A stretch of DNA of 64,000 bases from Panopea generosa (lineage: Eukaryota; Mollusca; Bivalvia; Adapedonta; Hiatellidae): assembly GCA_029582155.1 (NCBI GenBank), contig CM055911.1:27555452-27619451 (forward strand). The letters run 5' to 3'. The notes under the pieces were generated by a model. The model had not been told where the DNA came from. It was given only the letters and a program-made list of their open reading frames with translations, and made no database searches. Positions 48,290 to 59,861 of the stretch are shown piece by piece (the first letter of the stretch is position 1; every line of letters starts with the position of its first letter). Both the position numbers and the translations under genes were made by a program.

Positions 48290-48340
48290 TTTAGGACAGT
48301 CAAACGCGCTGTCCAACTGACTGTCAGCTCTTGTATAGGA
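48290..48340 (+). mobile_element. Right-end fragment of the Helentron-like family
   Basis: GGACAGTCAAACGCGCTGTCC then ACTGTCAGCTCTTGTAT matches the right end at 29.70-29.74 kb (GCGCGCTG...GACAGCTCTTGTTT), and gives a clearer terminal hairpin (GGACAG/CTGTCC). It abuts the 36-bp array; no left end was found. Confidence 0.5.
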
Positions 48341-48359
48341 CGTAAATTCAATAAAGATT

Positions 48360-48640
48360 GATTGATTGAATATATATCGTCATTTATATGCCATCAAGGG
48401 CAAATATACGATCAGTTTCCCGGGATCATGAAAGGTTAACCAGTACTCAAAACACACCCCATATCCGTAAGTAAATGGTAACTATTCCACTTGAATATGT
48501 GTCGAGAGACGAATAGTAATGAGAAACAATGTCATATATCAATCATCACGGAGACTGTTGCCAGGCGTGGATTCGAACTCACGACCCCTGGAGTGATAGT
48601 CAGACGCACTATTAACTAAGCTAATTAAGCCCAACTAAAT
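48360..48640 (-). mobile_element. tRNA-derived SINE, family B, full length
   Basis: On the minus strand: TTAGCTTAGTTAATAGTGCG (box A), GTCGTGAGTTCGAATCCACG (box B), GGCAACAGTCTCCGTGATG, a ~100-bp body, CTGGTTAACCTTTCATGATC, CCCGGGAAAC and CCCTTGATGGCATATAAATG. Confidence 0.8.
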
Positions 48641-51037
48641 TGATCAAAAGTGATCTAAATTGATCAAAGGATTTGATGCAGTCATGTGAGGTTATACTCC
48701 TCCTTAACTATATGTGTTCAAACTATAATGCCACAACTATGCACAATTGTTCTCCGATGGTTTTAGCATGTATTTAATGTTATTCTGTCGAAATAGGTCG
48801 TCTATGTGTCTCCGTAAACAACACAATTCTAGCAGCCGATCTGACTTAACGATCGGTTCAAAATGACACCTTTCAAATCCAGATCATATATTATTCATAG
48901 AAATCACATCATTTTCTACTTCTATTTTATTTCTGTGTTTCATATTTTAAAACTGTGTGGGTGTTTGTAACGACTCGGTGGCAGTGACATTTATTTGACC
49001 CATTTTAAATGGGTTATAGAGATAACGGGTGTCACCACTATCGGAGTTTGGAAAGGGGTCATCAATCAAACCAGAGCGCACGGTTTATCGGGGTGATTGA
49101 TCTGTCGGTATTTAACGTGTAAACTACATTACATTCTGTGACAGTTTATGATCACAATAATCGAAGTCTACAATTAAAGTTACATTCCATTATAACAGAC
49201 TGTATATACTTGATCATATCATTTATTTAAAAAAAAAGATTCCATCTAATTGGTCAATGTTCAAATAAATACCGAAAGGGGTAAAGAAATGCAAAATGAA
49301 TTTCAGAGTCACATTATCAAACTATTGTAGGCGATATTTGCAGTTTTAGAATATATTTGATACGGTCTTTCATTAAATTAATGATTTTGTTAATGATAAT
49401 TATCAAGCTAACAAAATCTTAATGAATAACCTTTTCATACATACTCTAAAATTGTAAATATGGCTTACAATAGTTTAATAACCTGGCTTAGCAATTAACC
49501 CGGCGTTTCATTTTTATAATTTGCAAAGTTAGTAATTAGGGGTGTCGCTGTTTTGAACTTTAATTCTCAATATTTTCCAATAAATTTCACATTAGGCTTA
49601 TGTAAAAAATTACATATACTATTGTTTTTGTTGGTTGTTTTTCTAAATAGTATCTGTGTTTGGCCTTATTCGGTGATGCTTTTAGACTTCAGTTTGTGTA
49701 ATATAATTGATGGTGTCCTATGTGGTCAAGTGGTCAAGAACTCTATCGTCTAACGACCATTTATCTCCCACCGCTGAGGTGCATTATAACTAAATGAACG
49801 TTGACAAACACTATACTTTAGGTCTTGTCTCACCTTTAATCATTAGCCTTTGCTGTTCTGTTTACTGCAAAGTCATTGAATACATCTCCGTATAGCATCA
49901 TTTGTTTCATTATATATATTTACCTGAGCATTTCTGTGTTTTACAATACGTCTATGTGCACACTGCCGTGTTTGTAAGATAATAGCCTGGTGGGTCTACT
50001 TTTCAACACACTCTTGTCGCTACCAAAAAAATATTATTATTTTTAACATAAGGTATTATAATGCAACGTTCAAGTACCCACATCCACGGGCAAAGCTTAA
50101 TTTGATCGGTCCATGGTCGTTTTGAGCGGGGGATATAAATTCACTGAATTTTCATGTTATCATTTGTATCAGCATTACTATTATTATTATATTTATCATC
50201 GTTATAATTTGCATGTACGCTGTATGGTTTAGTTGTGTCAATACCTTCTTAAAAGTCCCCCATAGATTTTATGACTATAGGATCGCTTGTTCGTACGTCA
50301 CTCCCTCCATGCTTTTGTGTTCATTTCATGCATTGAACGATTCTCAAATGCTCAACATACATGTAACATGACCAAGGGTATCGCGCAACAGAATGACGTC
50401 TACTTCAAAGAGCAAGGTCATGCACATGAACATGAGAAGAGAAACGTTTAATAGCCCTGAACATTTGGTTAATTATACCAATAGGGTATTTGTCTATCTA
50501 ACTTACTTTTATATGTCCGCATTTCTGTACACGTTTTCGGTATGTAAACGTGTCTTAAATCTTGTTTGTAAATGTCAGTACCAACTTTAGTAAATCGTTG
50601 TTAGCTGTGAATTTCGTATATTGCTTCATTTTCTAATGGTTGAATATGTATTGAATTTTAATGCGTTTACGTTGTCTTACTAGTAGGAAATCAAATCATT
50701 GCTGTTATACAAACAATTTGGGGCTTACGTAACCAAGCTGTTTTATTAATATCATATATATGATTGACAAAATAACAAGGCGTTATGTCAACACTTCCTG
50801 GTTTTGCCTGGTGGGAAATTGTTAATGTTTGTACTTTAGATGCCATATTTACTGTACATGTATAAATGAATTTTAATAATAGTATTTTGAATCATTTTTC
50901 AATATATTAATTATTGCTGCTTTTTTGTGATATGATTAATTGGAAAGGCAGTAGTTTCGACAACGTTAAAGTATAATCTACCATAATGATAATTGTTTTA
51001 CGCGGAACAAAGTGTTGTATATGAACAACAAAATAGG
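48641..51037. other. A+T-rich spacer
   Basis: No gene recognised. GACCCATTTTAAATGGGTTA (48995-49014) holds a palindrome. GCGGGGGATATAAATTCACTG near 50120 resembles the end of another dispersed repeat (compare 56.55 kb). TGTGGTCAAGTGGTCAAGAA near 49720 may be a SINE head remnant. Confidence 0.4.
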
Positions 51038-51262
51038 TTCCTCCGTGGCCGAGTGGTCTAAGGCACCGTCACAAGATCACTTACCACTCACCGTTAAGGT
51101 TGTAGGTTAGACTCTCACTAGCTCCAAAATCATTATGTGAAAAGTTTCCAGTTACTTGCGGAACGACGTTGGTTCTACTCAGTCTGACTCAGTCTTAGGT
51201 CTTTCTTCACCAGTAAAACTTAATAAGCCAAACAAAATGGCGTTAAACCCCATGTAATTTGG
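51038..51262 (+). mobile_element. tRNA-derived SINE, family C, full length
   Basis: TCCGTGGCCGAGTGGTCTAA (box A, Leu/Ser type), TAAGGTTGTAGGTTAGACTC (degenerate box B), GTGAAAAGTTTCCAGTTAC, TTGCGGAACGACGTTGGTTC, TACTCAGTCTGACTCAGTC and AAAATGGCGTTAAACCCCAT. The central domain resembles the conserved cores of bivalve SINEs. Confidence 0.85.
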
Positions 51263-52460
51263 CTTTTCAAATATTTTTGAAATGGTAAATAGTGGTTGTG
51301 ATTTCTTGCAGTAGATGAGTAGAGCAAACGTTGGCATAGCATATACTGCACTAAGACATCACTCGTGTTAAAAAGTGACTTTTATAGGATTTCAGCATAT
51401 GCATATATTTATGAGCATTTGAAAACTTCAGGCTTCAATAACTCCCAGGGTGTCACTGCACCGTCTTTAAAAAAAAGCTGGTCAACATACCAATTAGTGT
51501 GTATTTTTATGTGGGTATACATTCCTTTTATGAAAAAAAGTTACTTAAAAAAATTATATTTTTACAATTGAAATCCTAGAACTTATTTTATATAGAACAA
51601 AGAAACAAAATAAACTGTGGGTGTTAGATCAATTAGGTGATTTTCAGAGCCATATCATAGGATATGTTTGTATTTCATTAATAATTGTATCGATGATAAT
51701 GAATATTATCGACAAAGTCATTAATGGAATGCATTTTCTATAACTAGGATTATCGCTTACACTAGCATGCTCGTACTTATTGTATAAAAGTATTTGTCCA
51801 TAGAAAGCCATACATCTGTTTGCGAAAACTACCAAATATAATACAATATTAGATGAAATAAAACTGTGTGTGGTCAGTGAACAAAACATTTCAATGAAGT
51901 TGCTGATAAACGCCATTGGATATGTTGATAAAGATATAACTGTCTCCAAGGCAACAGCTCATTAAGCTGAGGTTATTTGATATATATTAATGCATTTAGA
52001 CATGATTTATTTACTTAGTGTAATAGTTGCTTGATTTCTAATGTAGACAATGAAATTAATTCCAAAGGACTTGGTTCAAGAAGCCCGAATGATGACCCTG
52101 TAAAATCTGTAAAATGCATTTCTTTTAATTACATAATTTTAAGTAAATCTTGGTGTATTTGTATTAAATATACTTTATTCTTTTAAAATTCTGTTAAAAT
52201 TGAGGAAACTGCTAATTTATTCCAAATTTTGTCATTTTCTTTGCTTTAAATTATTGTTTTAATATGAAGACATTATTTTAACACAAAAATATTTATTTTA
52301 ACATTGTCTAGAATACTCTGAGTATTTTTTTTTGTCCCTTCACTATTAAAACCATAAAATATGTACATAAAATAGCTTAAAATTTAGGAAAATTGCATAT
52401 TTTCGCCATACATGATATTATGATAATATATGTTAATGATATTATGTAAAGCAAATAATC
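51263..52460. other. A+T-rich spacer
   Basis: A 101-codon hydrophobic frame on the minus strand (51949-51644) has no domain or splice support. Nothing else recognised. Confidence 0.35.
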
Positions 52461-52475
52461 TAAAATTAAAAAACC

Positions 52476-52479
<4 letters not shown>

Positions 52480-52552
<73 letters not shown>
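52480..52552. repeat. (TA)n microsatellite
   Basis: About 33 TA units, near-perfect. Confidence 0.97.
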
Positions 52553-52557
<5 letters not shown>

Positions 52558-52874
52558 ATAAAGTGCATGTCTAATTAAAATAAAAAAAGACAATAAATAC
52601 GGTTTTAAACAGAGCCATTTTTGGGGGGTTCGTGAACCTGGTCCTTTATTGATTGTGCAGTTTAATGTACATATAGGCTTGTTCTATTTAATGAGCTTAC
52701 GTGCGTTTTGTGATTTAACGCGAGGCAGGAAAGAGCGAGGTTAGAGTATATGCTACCCCAAAAATGAACCGCAGTAGTCACTACTTCTGTATGTTTGTAT
52801 TGCAGTGATTATATGTCTTATTTGTGTTAATGTTGTTGTATCGACTAATTCCTTTTAATTGTCACCTTCCCTCC

Positions 52875-52965
52875 AGATATGAGTTGCAATGGTCCAGTGG
52901 CTAGTATGTTTGCTCCAAGACTCAGAGGTCTCCGAATTGTCCTTGGGGTTTCAACGCATTGCCGC
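52875..52965 (+). other. Ambiguous G+C-richer segment: SINE head remnant or exon
   Basis: CACCTTCCCTCCAG resembles an acceptor and GGGCAAAG|GTACTG a donor, bounding ~107 bases. But AATGGTCCAGTGGCTAGTAT and CAGAGGTCTCCGAATTGTCC line up better with a box A/box B pair. SINE origin is preferred. Confidence 0.35.
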
Positions 52966-53156
52966 AGTGCATCAGTCGGGCAAAGGTACTGTGAAAGATG
53001 CAAATCCTTTGCAGGGGATTTAAAGCAATGTATAGGGATTGTCATTCCCAGTACACGTAAACTCTCATTAAATTTCTGTGTAAATTAGTGATTCCAATGC
53101 CCGCAAACCTTTGCACTTTGTGTCTGCATATTATCCTCGTAAGATGGGGTTGCAGA

Positions 53157-53220
53157 AGCAGTATACAGACAGGCAGACGGACGGGCGGGCGGGCGGTCAG
53201 GCAGGCAAGCAGGCAGGCAT
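53157..53220. repeat. Degenerate GGCA/GGCG tetranucleotide run
   Basis: ACAGACAGGCAGACGGACGG, then GCGGGCGGGCGG and CAGGCAGGCAAGCAGG; G+C-rich against an A+T-rich background. Confidence 0.85.
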
Positions 53221-53234
53221 ATTGGTTACGAATG

Positions 53235-53395
53235 ATTTCAGAATGAATCTGAGTAGAGACACCGTCTTTTTTTAAGTAAAGGCAAAGTTTCTCACATGAA
53301 GATTTTAGTCAGAGCGAGGCTGAAACCCTCGATGTCAGCGATGAGAGATAAGTGGTTATTAGACGACATGGCCGTGGCAACACTTAAACGTACAT
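53235..53395 (-). mobile_element. SINE family C, diverged copy
   Basis: Minus strand: CATGTCGTCTAATAACCACT, CGAGGGTTTCAGCCTCGCTC, CATGTGAGAAACTTTGCC, AAGACGGTGTCTCTACTCAG and ATTCATTCTGA, in the same order as the 8.2-kb copy. Confidence 0.7.
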
Positions 53396-53509
53396 TTGTT
53401 TCATAACTACTGACATTCCCAGTTATATTGATAAATGATTCTTTATATAGGGGACTGATGTGATTTTCCAACATGAACGTATAATGCATATTGACAAAAT
53501 GATGTTTAT

Positions 53510-54110
53510 TTTCTCGACTATTTTCTGAATAGAGGATTTTTTTTTACTCGCCACTGCGTCGGCGACGGCGTCGGCGATCTACCTAGGTTAACATTTTGGT
53601 GCGAGTTGTTCTTAAGTGTGTATTGCTAACAAGTTATATAAGTTGAGATTAATATAAGCGTACATGTAATATATAGGGCTTCTAAATTAACAGTCAATGT
53701 CAAATTGTAAAGTGAAAATTTCACATTTGCCTTATTTGTTACATTTCAGCTTTGGTGCAAGTTGTTCATTAGTGTGAATTGCTTGCAGTTATATGACTGG
53801 AACTTGGTATAAGTGCTTATACCCTACTGCAATTTTAGCATATTCGCTCCTCTAACTTCGAAGTCCATGTCATATTGCTGGATGAAAATGTCACATTATG
53901 TATTTTAGCGCAGTGTTTTGGTGATTTACTTGAAACTTACAGCTTGGTGAATGTTTCTTCGCGTAAGGTTATGCCTCGAAAGTTTGCACTATTAAAGGCT
54001 GATATTTGTTTCCTTATGTGTTATTATAATTTTCAACTGAATCTTGGTTTTATCTTTTGTTGTTAATGTGAATCATAATGAGCTTTTTGTTTCAATATCT
54101 TAATCATGTT
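53510..54110 (+). mobile_element. Helentron-like family, left-end copy
   Basis: TTCTCGACTATTTTCTGAAT and GCGTCGGCGACGGCGTCGGC match the start of the 26.15-kb element, followed by two diverged internal units with TTTGGTGCGAGTTGTTC and TTTGGTGCAAGTTGTTC. No right end was recognised. Confidence 0.55.
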
Positions 54111-54289
54111 AGAGCCCAAAACTTAGAAGAACTGTTGTAAATTGTATCCTGATTGATATATTGGTATAGAACACAATGCCTTATTTATTTATTTGTCATG
54201 GGAAATACCTTGTATTAGTGTTTGAACATTCCTGGTACCATCGTTCCATACCTACTTGGGCACCTTCCTGAGCATCAGTCCTTCCCCCT

Positions 54290-55470
54290 TTTTATTATGC
54301 CCCCCCCCCCCCCACACACACACACACAAAAATAAAGAAAAAAAAACAATTTGGGGTGACATATAGTAATCGCAGTGTCCGTCCGTCTATCCTTTCGGCA
54401 GGTATTTCGTGTCTGGCCTGTAACTTTGTCATGCATAGATGGATTTTGTTAATACTTGCTACAAATGATCAATATAGCACATCTTGCGAGTAAGACCCAC
54501 ACCTGTACCTCAAAGGTCTTTGTCACACTTTGAGTTTGTTTAACAACATGTTGAGTCTGTGTGAGATTTCGTGACCGGCCTGTAACTTTGCCATGCATTG
54601 ATGGATTTTATAAATACTAGCTACAAATGATAAACATAACATGACTGTCACTTCAAAGGTCTAGGTCACAATTTAACTAAGTTTGGCAACACCTTCAGTC
54701 TGCTTTAAATTTCGTGTCCAGTCTGTACATGTAACTTTGTCACCTATGGATACATTTCAAAAACACTTGGCTCAGTTCATCAGCATGACATGACGATATG
54801 TCGCGCTTGATACCCACACCCTCAAAGGACAAGGTCACATGTTCAGTTTATTTGATATTTCGTGTCTTTTCTGTAACTTTGTCTTTAACTTGGCTCAATT
54901 GATCGAGATGGCATGACGATGTGTGGCACATTACACCAAGACCTGTACCTCTAAGGTCATGGTCACACTTTAAGTTTCTTCGACAACACGGAGTCGGTTT
55001 GAGATTTCAAGTCCAATCCCTAACGTTATCATACATGGATGGATTTAAAAAACACTTGGCTCAATTTATCAGTTGATCAACATGACATGAAGAAGTGTCG
55101 CGTTAAGACCCAGAACCCTACCTCAGAGGTCAAGGTCACACTTTCAGTTTGATTGATAACTTTGTCTGTAACATTGTTTCACATGGAAGGAATTTAAAAA
55201 AGCTTGACACGAGTGATCAACATGTCATAATGATGTGTCACTTACAGTTACCTGTATAAATACCCAGAGATTGCATTAGATGTCAAGGTTACACAAAGGT
55301 CAATGTCATACTTTAACGTAAAAAAAACAACATAAAATTACATGTCTAGTCTGAAACGTCAGTCCATGGCTCTTCATATTCATGGATATATCGCTACCTA
55401 AAATAAATTGTTATTTTTACAGACAATTTGGGGGGCATACAACACTTATCAGTGACATTTCTTGTTTTTT
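54290..55470 (+). mobile_element. 'GTCCGT' dispersed repeat, copy 4 (no MITE)
   Basis: C-tract and CACACA run, then TTTGGGGTGACATATAGTAA, CAGTGTCCGTCCGTC, ~150-bp sub-units (CATGACGATATGTCGCGC, AAGGTCACACTTTCAG) and the end TTTGGGGGGCATACAACACT, TATCAGTGACATTTCTTG. Confidence 0.8.
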
Positions 55471-55507
55471 TCTATTAATTTTTTTTTACTACCACCCACT
55501 CCAACAG

Positions 55508-55528
55508 TCTCACCCCCCCCCCCCCCCC
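55508..55528. repeat. Poly-C tract
   Basis: Run of C's following TCTCAC and ending ACCCCG. Confidence 0.85.
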
Positions 55529-55719
55529 ACCCCGATTGCTTAAATTTTTTTTCAATTTTGTTTTGAATAAAATGAAATTGTCTGTGTCATTTCACATTTT
55601 AACTTACCGCCCAACCGTCAACCATCGCCCCCAACCAATCACAAATTTTTAGATTATTTCTGTTTAAAAAATATATCAAATGGAATTCTTTCACATTTTA
55701 GTTTGTGGTCTACGGGTAG

Positions 55720-55785
55720 AGCGTCCACCTTGCATATGGAATGTCTATGATTCGATTCCAGGTGAAGTCATACCAAATACTTGAA
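55720..55785 (+). mobile_element. tRNA-like SINE head
   Basis: GTGGTCTACGGGTAGAGCG (box A) and TATGATTCGATTCCAGG (box B) with ~31 bases between. It has no matched acceptor stem, so it is not called a tRNA gene. Confidence 0.55.
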
Positions 55786-56600
55786 AAATGGAACATTTCA
55801 ATGTCATCATTTATTGCCAACCCCTCTCCCTCAATCCATTCATCTCGCTTTTTTTTATTATTTTGAAATATGACCGTCAGTCTATCTGTCCGTCACGCTT
55901 TGGAACAGCTGCACCTTGCAGACGCCTCAAATAGTTTTAATCCGGTTGTAATGAAATTTGTTTTACAACTGGTACATGGTCTGAACAAGAGCATGTGGTA
56001 TTGGTGTTCTTATTCAATTGGCCGTTTGTACTTTGAACTTAAATTTTACCTATTCGTTACATGTTGGACCATGACCTTGCAGACGCAGCCATCCCACAAA
56101 TTTTAGCAAATCCAAATGAAAGTGTATGTACAGCAGGTAGATGGTATATATGTGTGTTTGTGGTATTGACGTTTTGATCAAATTATGTTCGGTGGAATTA
56201 TGACCTTTGGTAATTTTAAGTTAATTTTTACATCACACTTTGGACCAATGACTTTGCAAACCCTACTTTTCCCATAGTTATGTCACTTGCTGTATAGGAG
56301 GTACATTATGGTGTTTGTTTGGTATTGACGGAATGATAACCCTTAAGTTTGTACGTTTAACTTTTTTTCAATTTGAATCCTGCTCATGTTTCTTCAGTTA
56401 TTGTTTAACCAATCGCATTGATCTTATTTTGTTCTCATAAATGTCTCTACCCACAACAGATTTTTTTAACATTATGCTATTTTTACATTATGATTCACTG
56501 TTATAGTACCTACATCCTCGCAGTTTTACTTAGCCCATAGCTGGGGATGTGAATTCACCGGAATTTCTTGTTTGAGTTTCCTACTTATATTTTTTTTTTC
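55786..56600. mobile_element. Another dispersed repeat of GTCCGT-like type
   Basis: TATCTGTCCGTCACGCTTTGG near the start, repeated sub-units GACCTTGCAGACGCAGCC / GACTTTGCAAACCCTAC, and the end GCTGGGGATGTGAATTCACC, GGAATTTCTTGTTT. The end recalls that of the GTCCGT family, suggesting a related element type. Confidence 0.5.
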
Positions 56601-56679
56601 AAATATATCCCCTTTAAATTCCCATCGCGTTATTCGATTTTACTGCGATAAAGGTCTCACTTACCAAATACCTCCCCTG

Positions 56680-57105
56680 GGTGACGGTAGCACGGTTATT
56701 GCGCCCAAGAAATTAAAGCTGTGTTAATCGGTTAGGCATTATTTTTGTTGAAATTGCTTGAATTGGTTATTTCTTTGTGCCAATGAGAACATTGGGAAAT
56801 GTAAATGAGTTCTGCCAATTTTGGATAACATTGGGTACTGTTGGATGAAGATATAATAGTTAAAAGATGCGTAGTATTACACTGCTGCAGATAGACAGAA
56901 TTGTCAAAAATGAACGGATTTCATCAAACGATGTAAAATGTGAAAAAGCAATCTCGTCAACACCATGTTTTTCCTGCATATTTGGACAGGGGACTATCTA
57001 TGGAAACAACGTATTTTTAGAACCAATGACATTGTGTTCAGTGTTCCAGAAGTGCATGTCTCTATAACAGTATAAAATTAATTGTTGTTTGAGACGTTAA
57101 GTGAT
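56680..57105 (+). mobile_element. ~430-bp dispersed repeat, copy 3
   Basis: ATACCTCCCCTGGGTGACGG, AGCTGTGTTAATCGGTTAGG, GAGTTCTGCCAATTTTGGAT, AAAAGATGCGTAGTATTACA, GAATTGTCAAAAATGAACGG and AGTGTTCCAGAAGTGCATGT follow the same order as the 13-kb copy. A 66-codon frame here also starts at the ATGCGTAG site but encodes a different protein. Confidence 0.7.
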
Positions 57106-57530
57106 AAAGCTTACAGTGAGAGGATAATATGAACGTAAAAAAATGAAAGCGCGGTATCTTTGAATCAGTGCTGTCGATATCTTCTTTCTGCAAAACAAAT
57201 GCTTTCCATGTTTTGCCTTTTAAGGTAATTGTGTAGGCGAAATGCATCGGAAAATAAATGCAAATCAAACTTAATGAATTTCTACCAATTGCAAGACAGC
57301 CCAATCCCAAAATTCATGGTAAACCTATGTTTTGTTTATTAAACTTAACAATTATTCAAGCTCATGGCATGTCGAACAAAACATGTATACGAGCATACAT
57401 GTAATTGCCGATAAAAGAATCAAATGACACGTAACATTTAATTACCAAGTAATGAAACCATTGCAGCCCGATCTAAAGATTTTATTATCAACACTTATAA
57501 AAACATGTAGTGGATATATTTATCTCATTT
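57106..57530. other. Spacer
   Basis: Nothing recognised. Confidence 0.3.
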
Positions 57531-57985
57531 TCGTAGTCAATATACAAATCTCATATCTTCCAAATAAGGTTTGTTAACCCTTAATGAGATAGCTGGACAT
57601 CATTTGCCTGTCCCACAATTAATGGAATTGAATGCTTACTAAATTATGACGTCATTCAAAACTTTCCCTGAAACAACTGACCAATCAACGTTTTTTAAAT
57701 AGGTTGCCTTTTAACGGATCCTATCGGGAGAGCTTGATCCGTTTCACAGACTAAGTCGATATATTGAACATGATGTATCCCAAATCAGGTATATTAACCC
57801 CCAAATGTAAAATGCAAGGAATTTCACGCCTGTCCCATAATTCATATCAATTCAACGGTTACTAAATTATGACGTCGTTCAAACTCTCCCTGAAGCAACT
57901 GACCATAGTGCTCGAATGTGTTTCATTTTAACGGACCACATCGGGAAAGATGGTTTCGTTTTACAGACTATCAATTTCGTGTCAA
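57530..57985. repeat. Tandem duplication of a ~230-bp segment
   Basis: AAATAAGGTTTGTTAACCC, CCTGTCCCACAATTAATGG, TACTAAATTATGACGTCATT and TTTTAACGGATCCTATCGGG in the first copy match AAATCAGGTATATTAACCC, CCTGTCCCATAATTCATA, TACTAAATTATGACGTCGTT and TTTTAACGGACCACATCGGG in the second. Both contain a CRE-like TGACGTC. Confidence 0.85.
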
Positions 57986-58984
57986 CATATAACAAAACAA
58001 AATGAAAAATGGACGTTTCCACCCATGGGGTATTTTTTGGAACAAAAATATGAAAATCTGCGTTTAGTAGATATGGTAGCATTTGAAGGACACATAACTA
58101 CAGCAGTATCAACACACTGAATTCATAAACTAATCATATGAGACCCATTCGACTTGGTTTAAACATATTTTATCCATAAATTATGTACATCTTATTCCAC
58201 AACATACATAGTTAAAACTTATTTATTTTACTTCGATTGTGAAATAAGTTCTTAGTCCTTATACAAAACACGCTTTCAGTCCTTCTGGGTAAAACTAGTA
58301 TAAGCTATGTGTGGAAGAGGTGAAGGAAATCACATAGCCGTGGGGAGGATCAAACCCACTTCCCTCAGATCCTGGGTTTGATGCTCTATCATTGGACCAT
58401 CTCACATACATAGTAAAAAGGATAGAAACAAAAGTAAATGTTAACCATATCGTTTCTCTCCACATCGCTTCACTCCAGATCATTCTAACAAGGTGCTGTG
58501 CATCTTAACTAAAGAATGTTTTCTGAGAAAAAAATATAATTTTTACATTGATATACTCAGGTTGCATAGCATGTTAAATTTTAGAATTAAATTTTAAATT
58601 TACTTTTATAATTAGTCATAAAATTAAGAATTTAAACAAAACATAAATACAAATGTAGACAAAAAATGCGTTCGAGCCAAGGGAAACAGTCAAGCATGAA
58701 TATTATATAAATAACTATTAGCTCAACAGTCAACTTATAACGTTACACTCTCTACACTGATCGTGTAAATGTACTTACAATTATAACAGAAAAGCAAATG
58801 CTTTATTTGCAAACCATGGCAAGCATATATAAATCTAGGGCAAGCTGGCAAGTGTCCGGTTGATGTTGTGATGTAATTGTGCTCCAGTTTGTCAAATTCA
58901 TCCCTTAGTGTATTGTTCAATCCTGCAAGTGTAAATCTGCAACCTGAGTTTTAGAATACCCCATATCCCATAGTCCATTGAATG
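57986..58984. other. A+T-rich spacer with a tRNA-like fragment
   Basis: 58320-58405 on the minus strand reads GGTCCAATGATAGAGCATC (box A) and AGTGGGTTTGATCCTCC (box B), a SINE head remnant. Nothing else recognised. Confidence 0.45.
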
Positions 58985-59265
58985 ATGTGTTGATTGCGTC
59001 GCTTTCGACAATGTTTCAGTTATATCAAGACGGTGTCTACTTTATTCTATGCGCTGCCACACTGGACTATCATGCCACAAATGGTATGATACCCAGGCCA
59101 GTCGCATTATACTGACACCGGACCGACCAGACATATAACTATCGTCTTAATGCTGAACACCAAGCGTACCATTTTTAGGTATTTGGTATGACTTGCCTGG
59201 AGATAGAAACTACGACTTTCCACAGGCGATTCAGACGTTGTATCACTAGACCACAGTGCGGTCCA
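58985..59265 (-). mobile_element. SINE family A, full-length copy with tRNA head
   Basis: On the minus strand: GTGGTCTAGTGATACAACGT (box A), AGTCGTAGTTTCTATCTCC (degenerate box B), AATGGTACGCTTGGTGTTCA, GGTGTCAGTATAATGCGACT, ATGATAGTCCAGTGTGGCAG, CTTGATATAACTGAAACATT and GTCGAAAGCGACGCAA. It defines the complete layout of the family. Confidence 0.85.
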
Positions 59266-59560
59266 TAGTTCATTGAGGCAGCATCTTTGTCCTTAGAAAT
59301 CTACTCTTAATGCGTAATGTAATTCATGTTGTGATTATTAAGGAGATATGCGGTCTTATTTTGCTATATGTCTTGATGCTGAATCCTGAAAGAACACCAA
59401 AGAACCAAGCACAGAGGCTGTTATGAACCAAAATAACAAACAAGATATCGATATGTACATGTTCATTTGTAGCTTTCCCGATTGGGTCCGTTATATAGCA
59501 ATGTTTGGAAAGTCATTTTTGAGCGCGTCGATTGGTCATTTGCTTAACAGTGTATTTATT
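59266..59560. other. Spacer before the LINE
   Basis: No gene recognised; GCGCGTCGATTGGTCATTTG near 59523 may be a decayed upstream part of the LINE. Confidence 0.3.
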
Positions 59561-59564
59561 AAGT

Positions 59565-59861
59565 TTAACTAGACTATATGCTGATGACAGTTACCCGGCG
59601 TCGACTATACAGGATATAGAGCGAATCACTTATCACGATTTAAATATTATTTCTGAGTGGGCAAATCAGTTGTTCTCTGAGACAGTCTGCTGATGTTCGA
59701 AATTTGATATTTGACAATTTCCCTATAAACTTTGTGCAAACATCCAAACATCGTGGTGTTAATCTTAACAAAACGGGCAAATGGAATGACCATATTGGAA
59801 ATATTCTGCAATCGGCTTCTAAAGGATTTAAGATAAAATTTACTCTGAGAGGGAATGCATT
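59565..59861 (+). pseudogene. Non-LTR retrotransposon reverse transcriptase, 5' part
   Basis: LTRLYADDSYPASTIQD carries the catalytic YADD (59577-59588). One shift later come FDNFPINFVQTSKHRGVNLN and GKWNDHIGNILQSASKG, the conserved (H)xGVxL...W..HI block of LINE reverse transcriptases. A stop and frameshift at about 59690 break it, and everything upstream of the YADD block is missing. The next base is the edge of the 2.3-kb insertion. Confidence 0.8.

Noticed and set aside
47368..48294. 308-codon open frame as a real gene
   Set aside because: It is created by a 36-bp array with no stop codon, open on several frames and both strands, without signal, splice sites or flanking coding sequence.
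51644..51949. Hydrophobic 101-codon frame as membrane protein exon
   Set aside because: A+T-rich DNA readily gives hydrophobic frames; no splice sites or family motifs support it.
55720..55785. Functional tRNA gene
   Set aside because: Box A and box B are recognisable but no complete acceptor stem and anticodon arm could be drawn; surroundings are repeat DNA. The same holds for 33590, 48560, 51040, 58320 and 59200.
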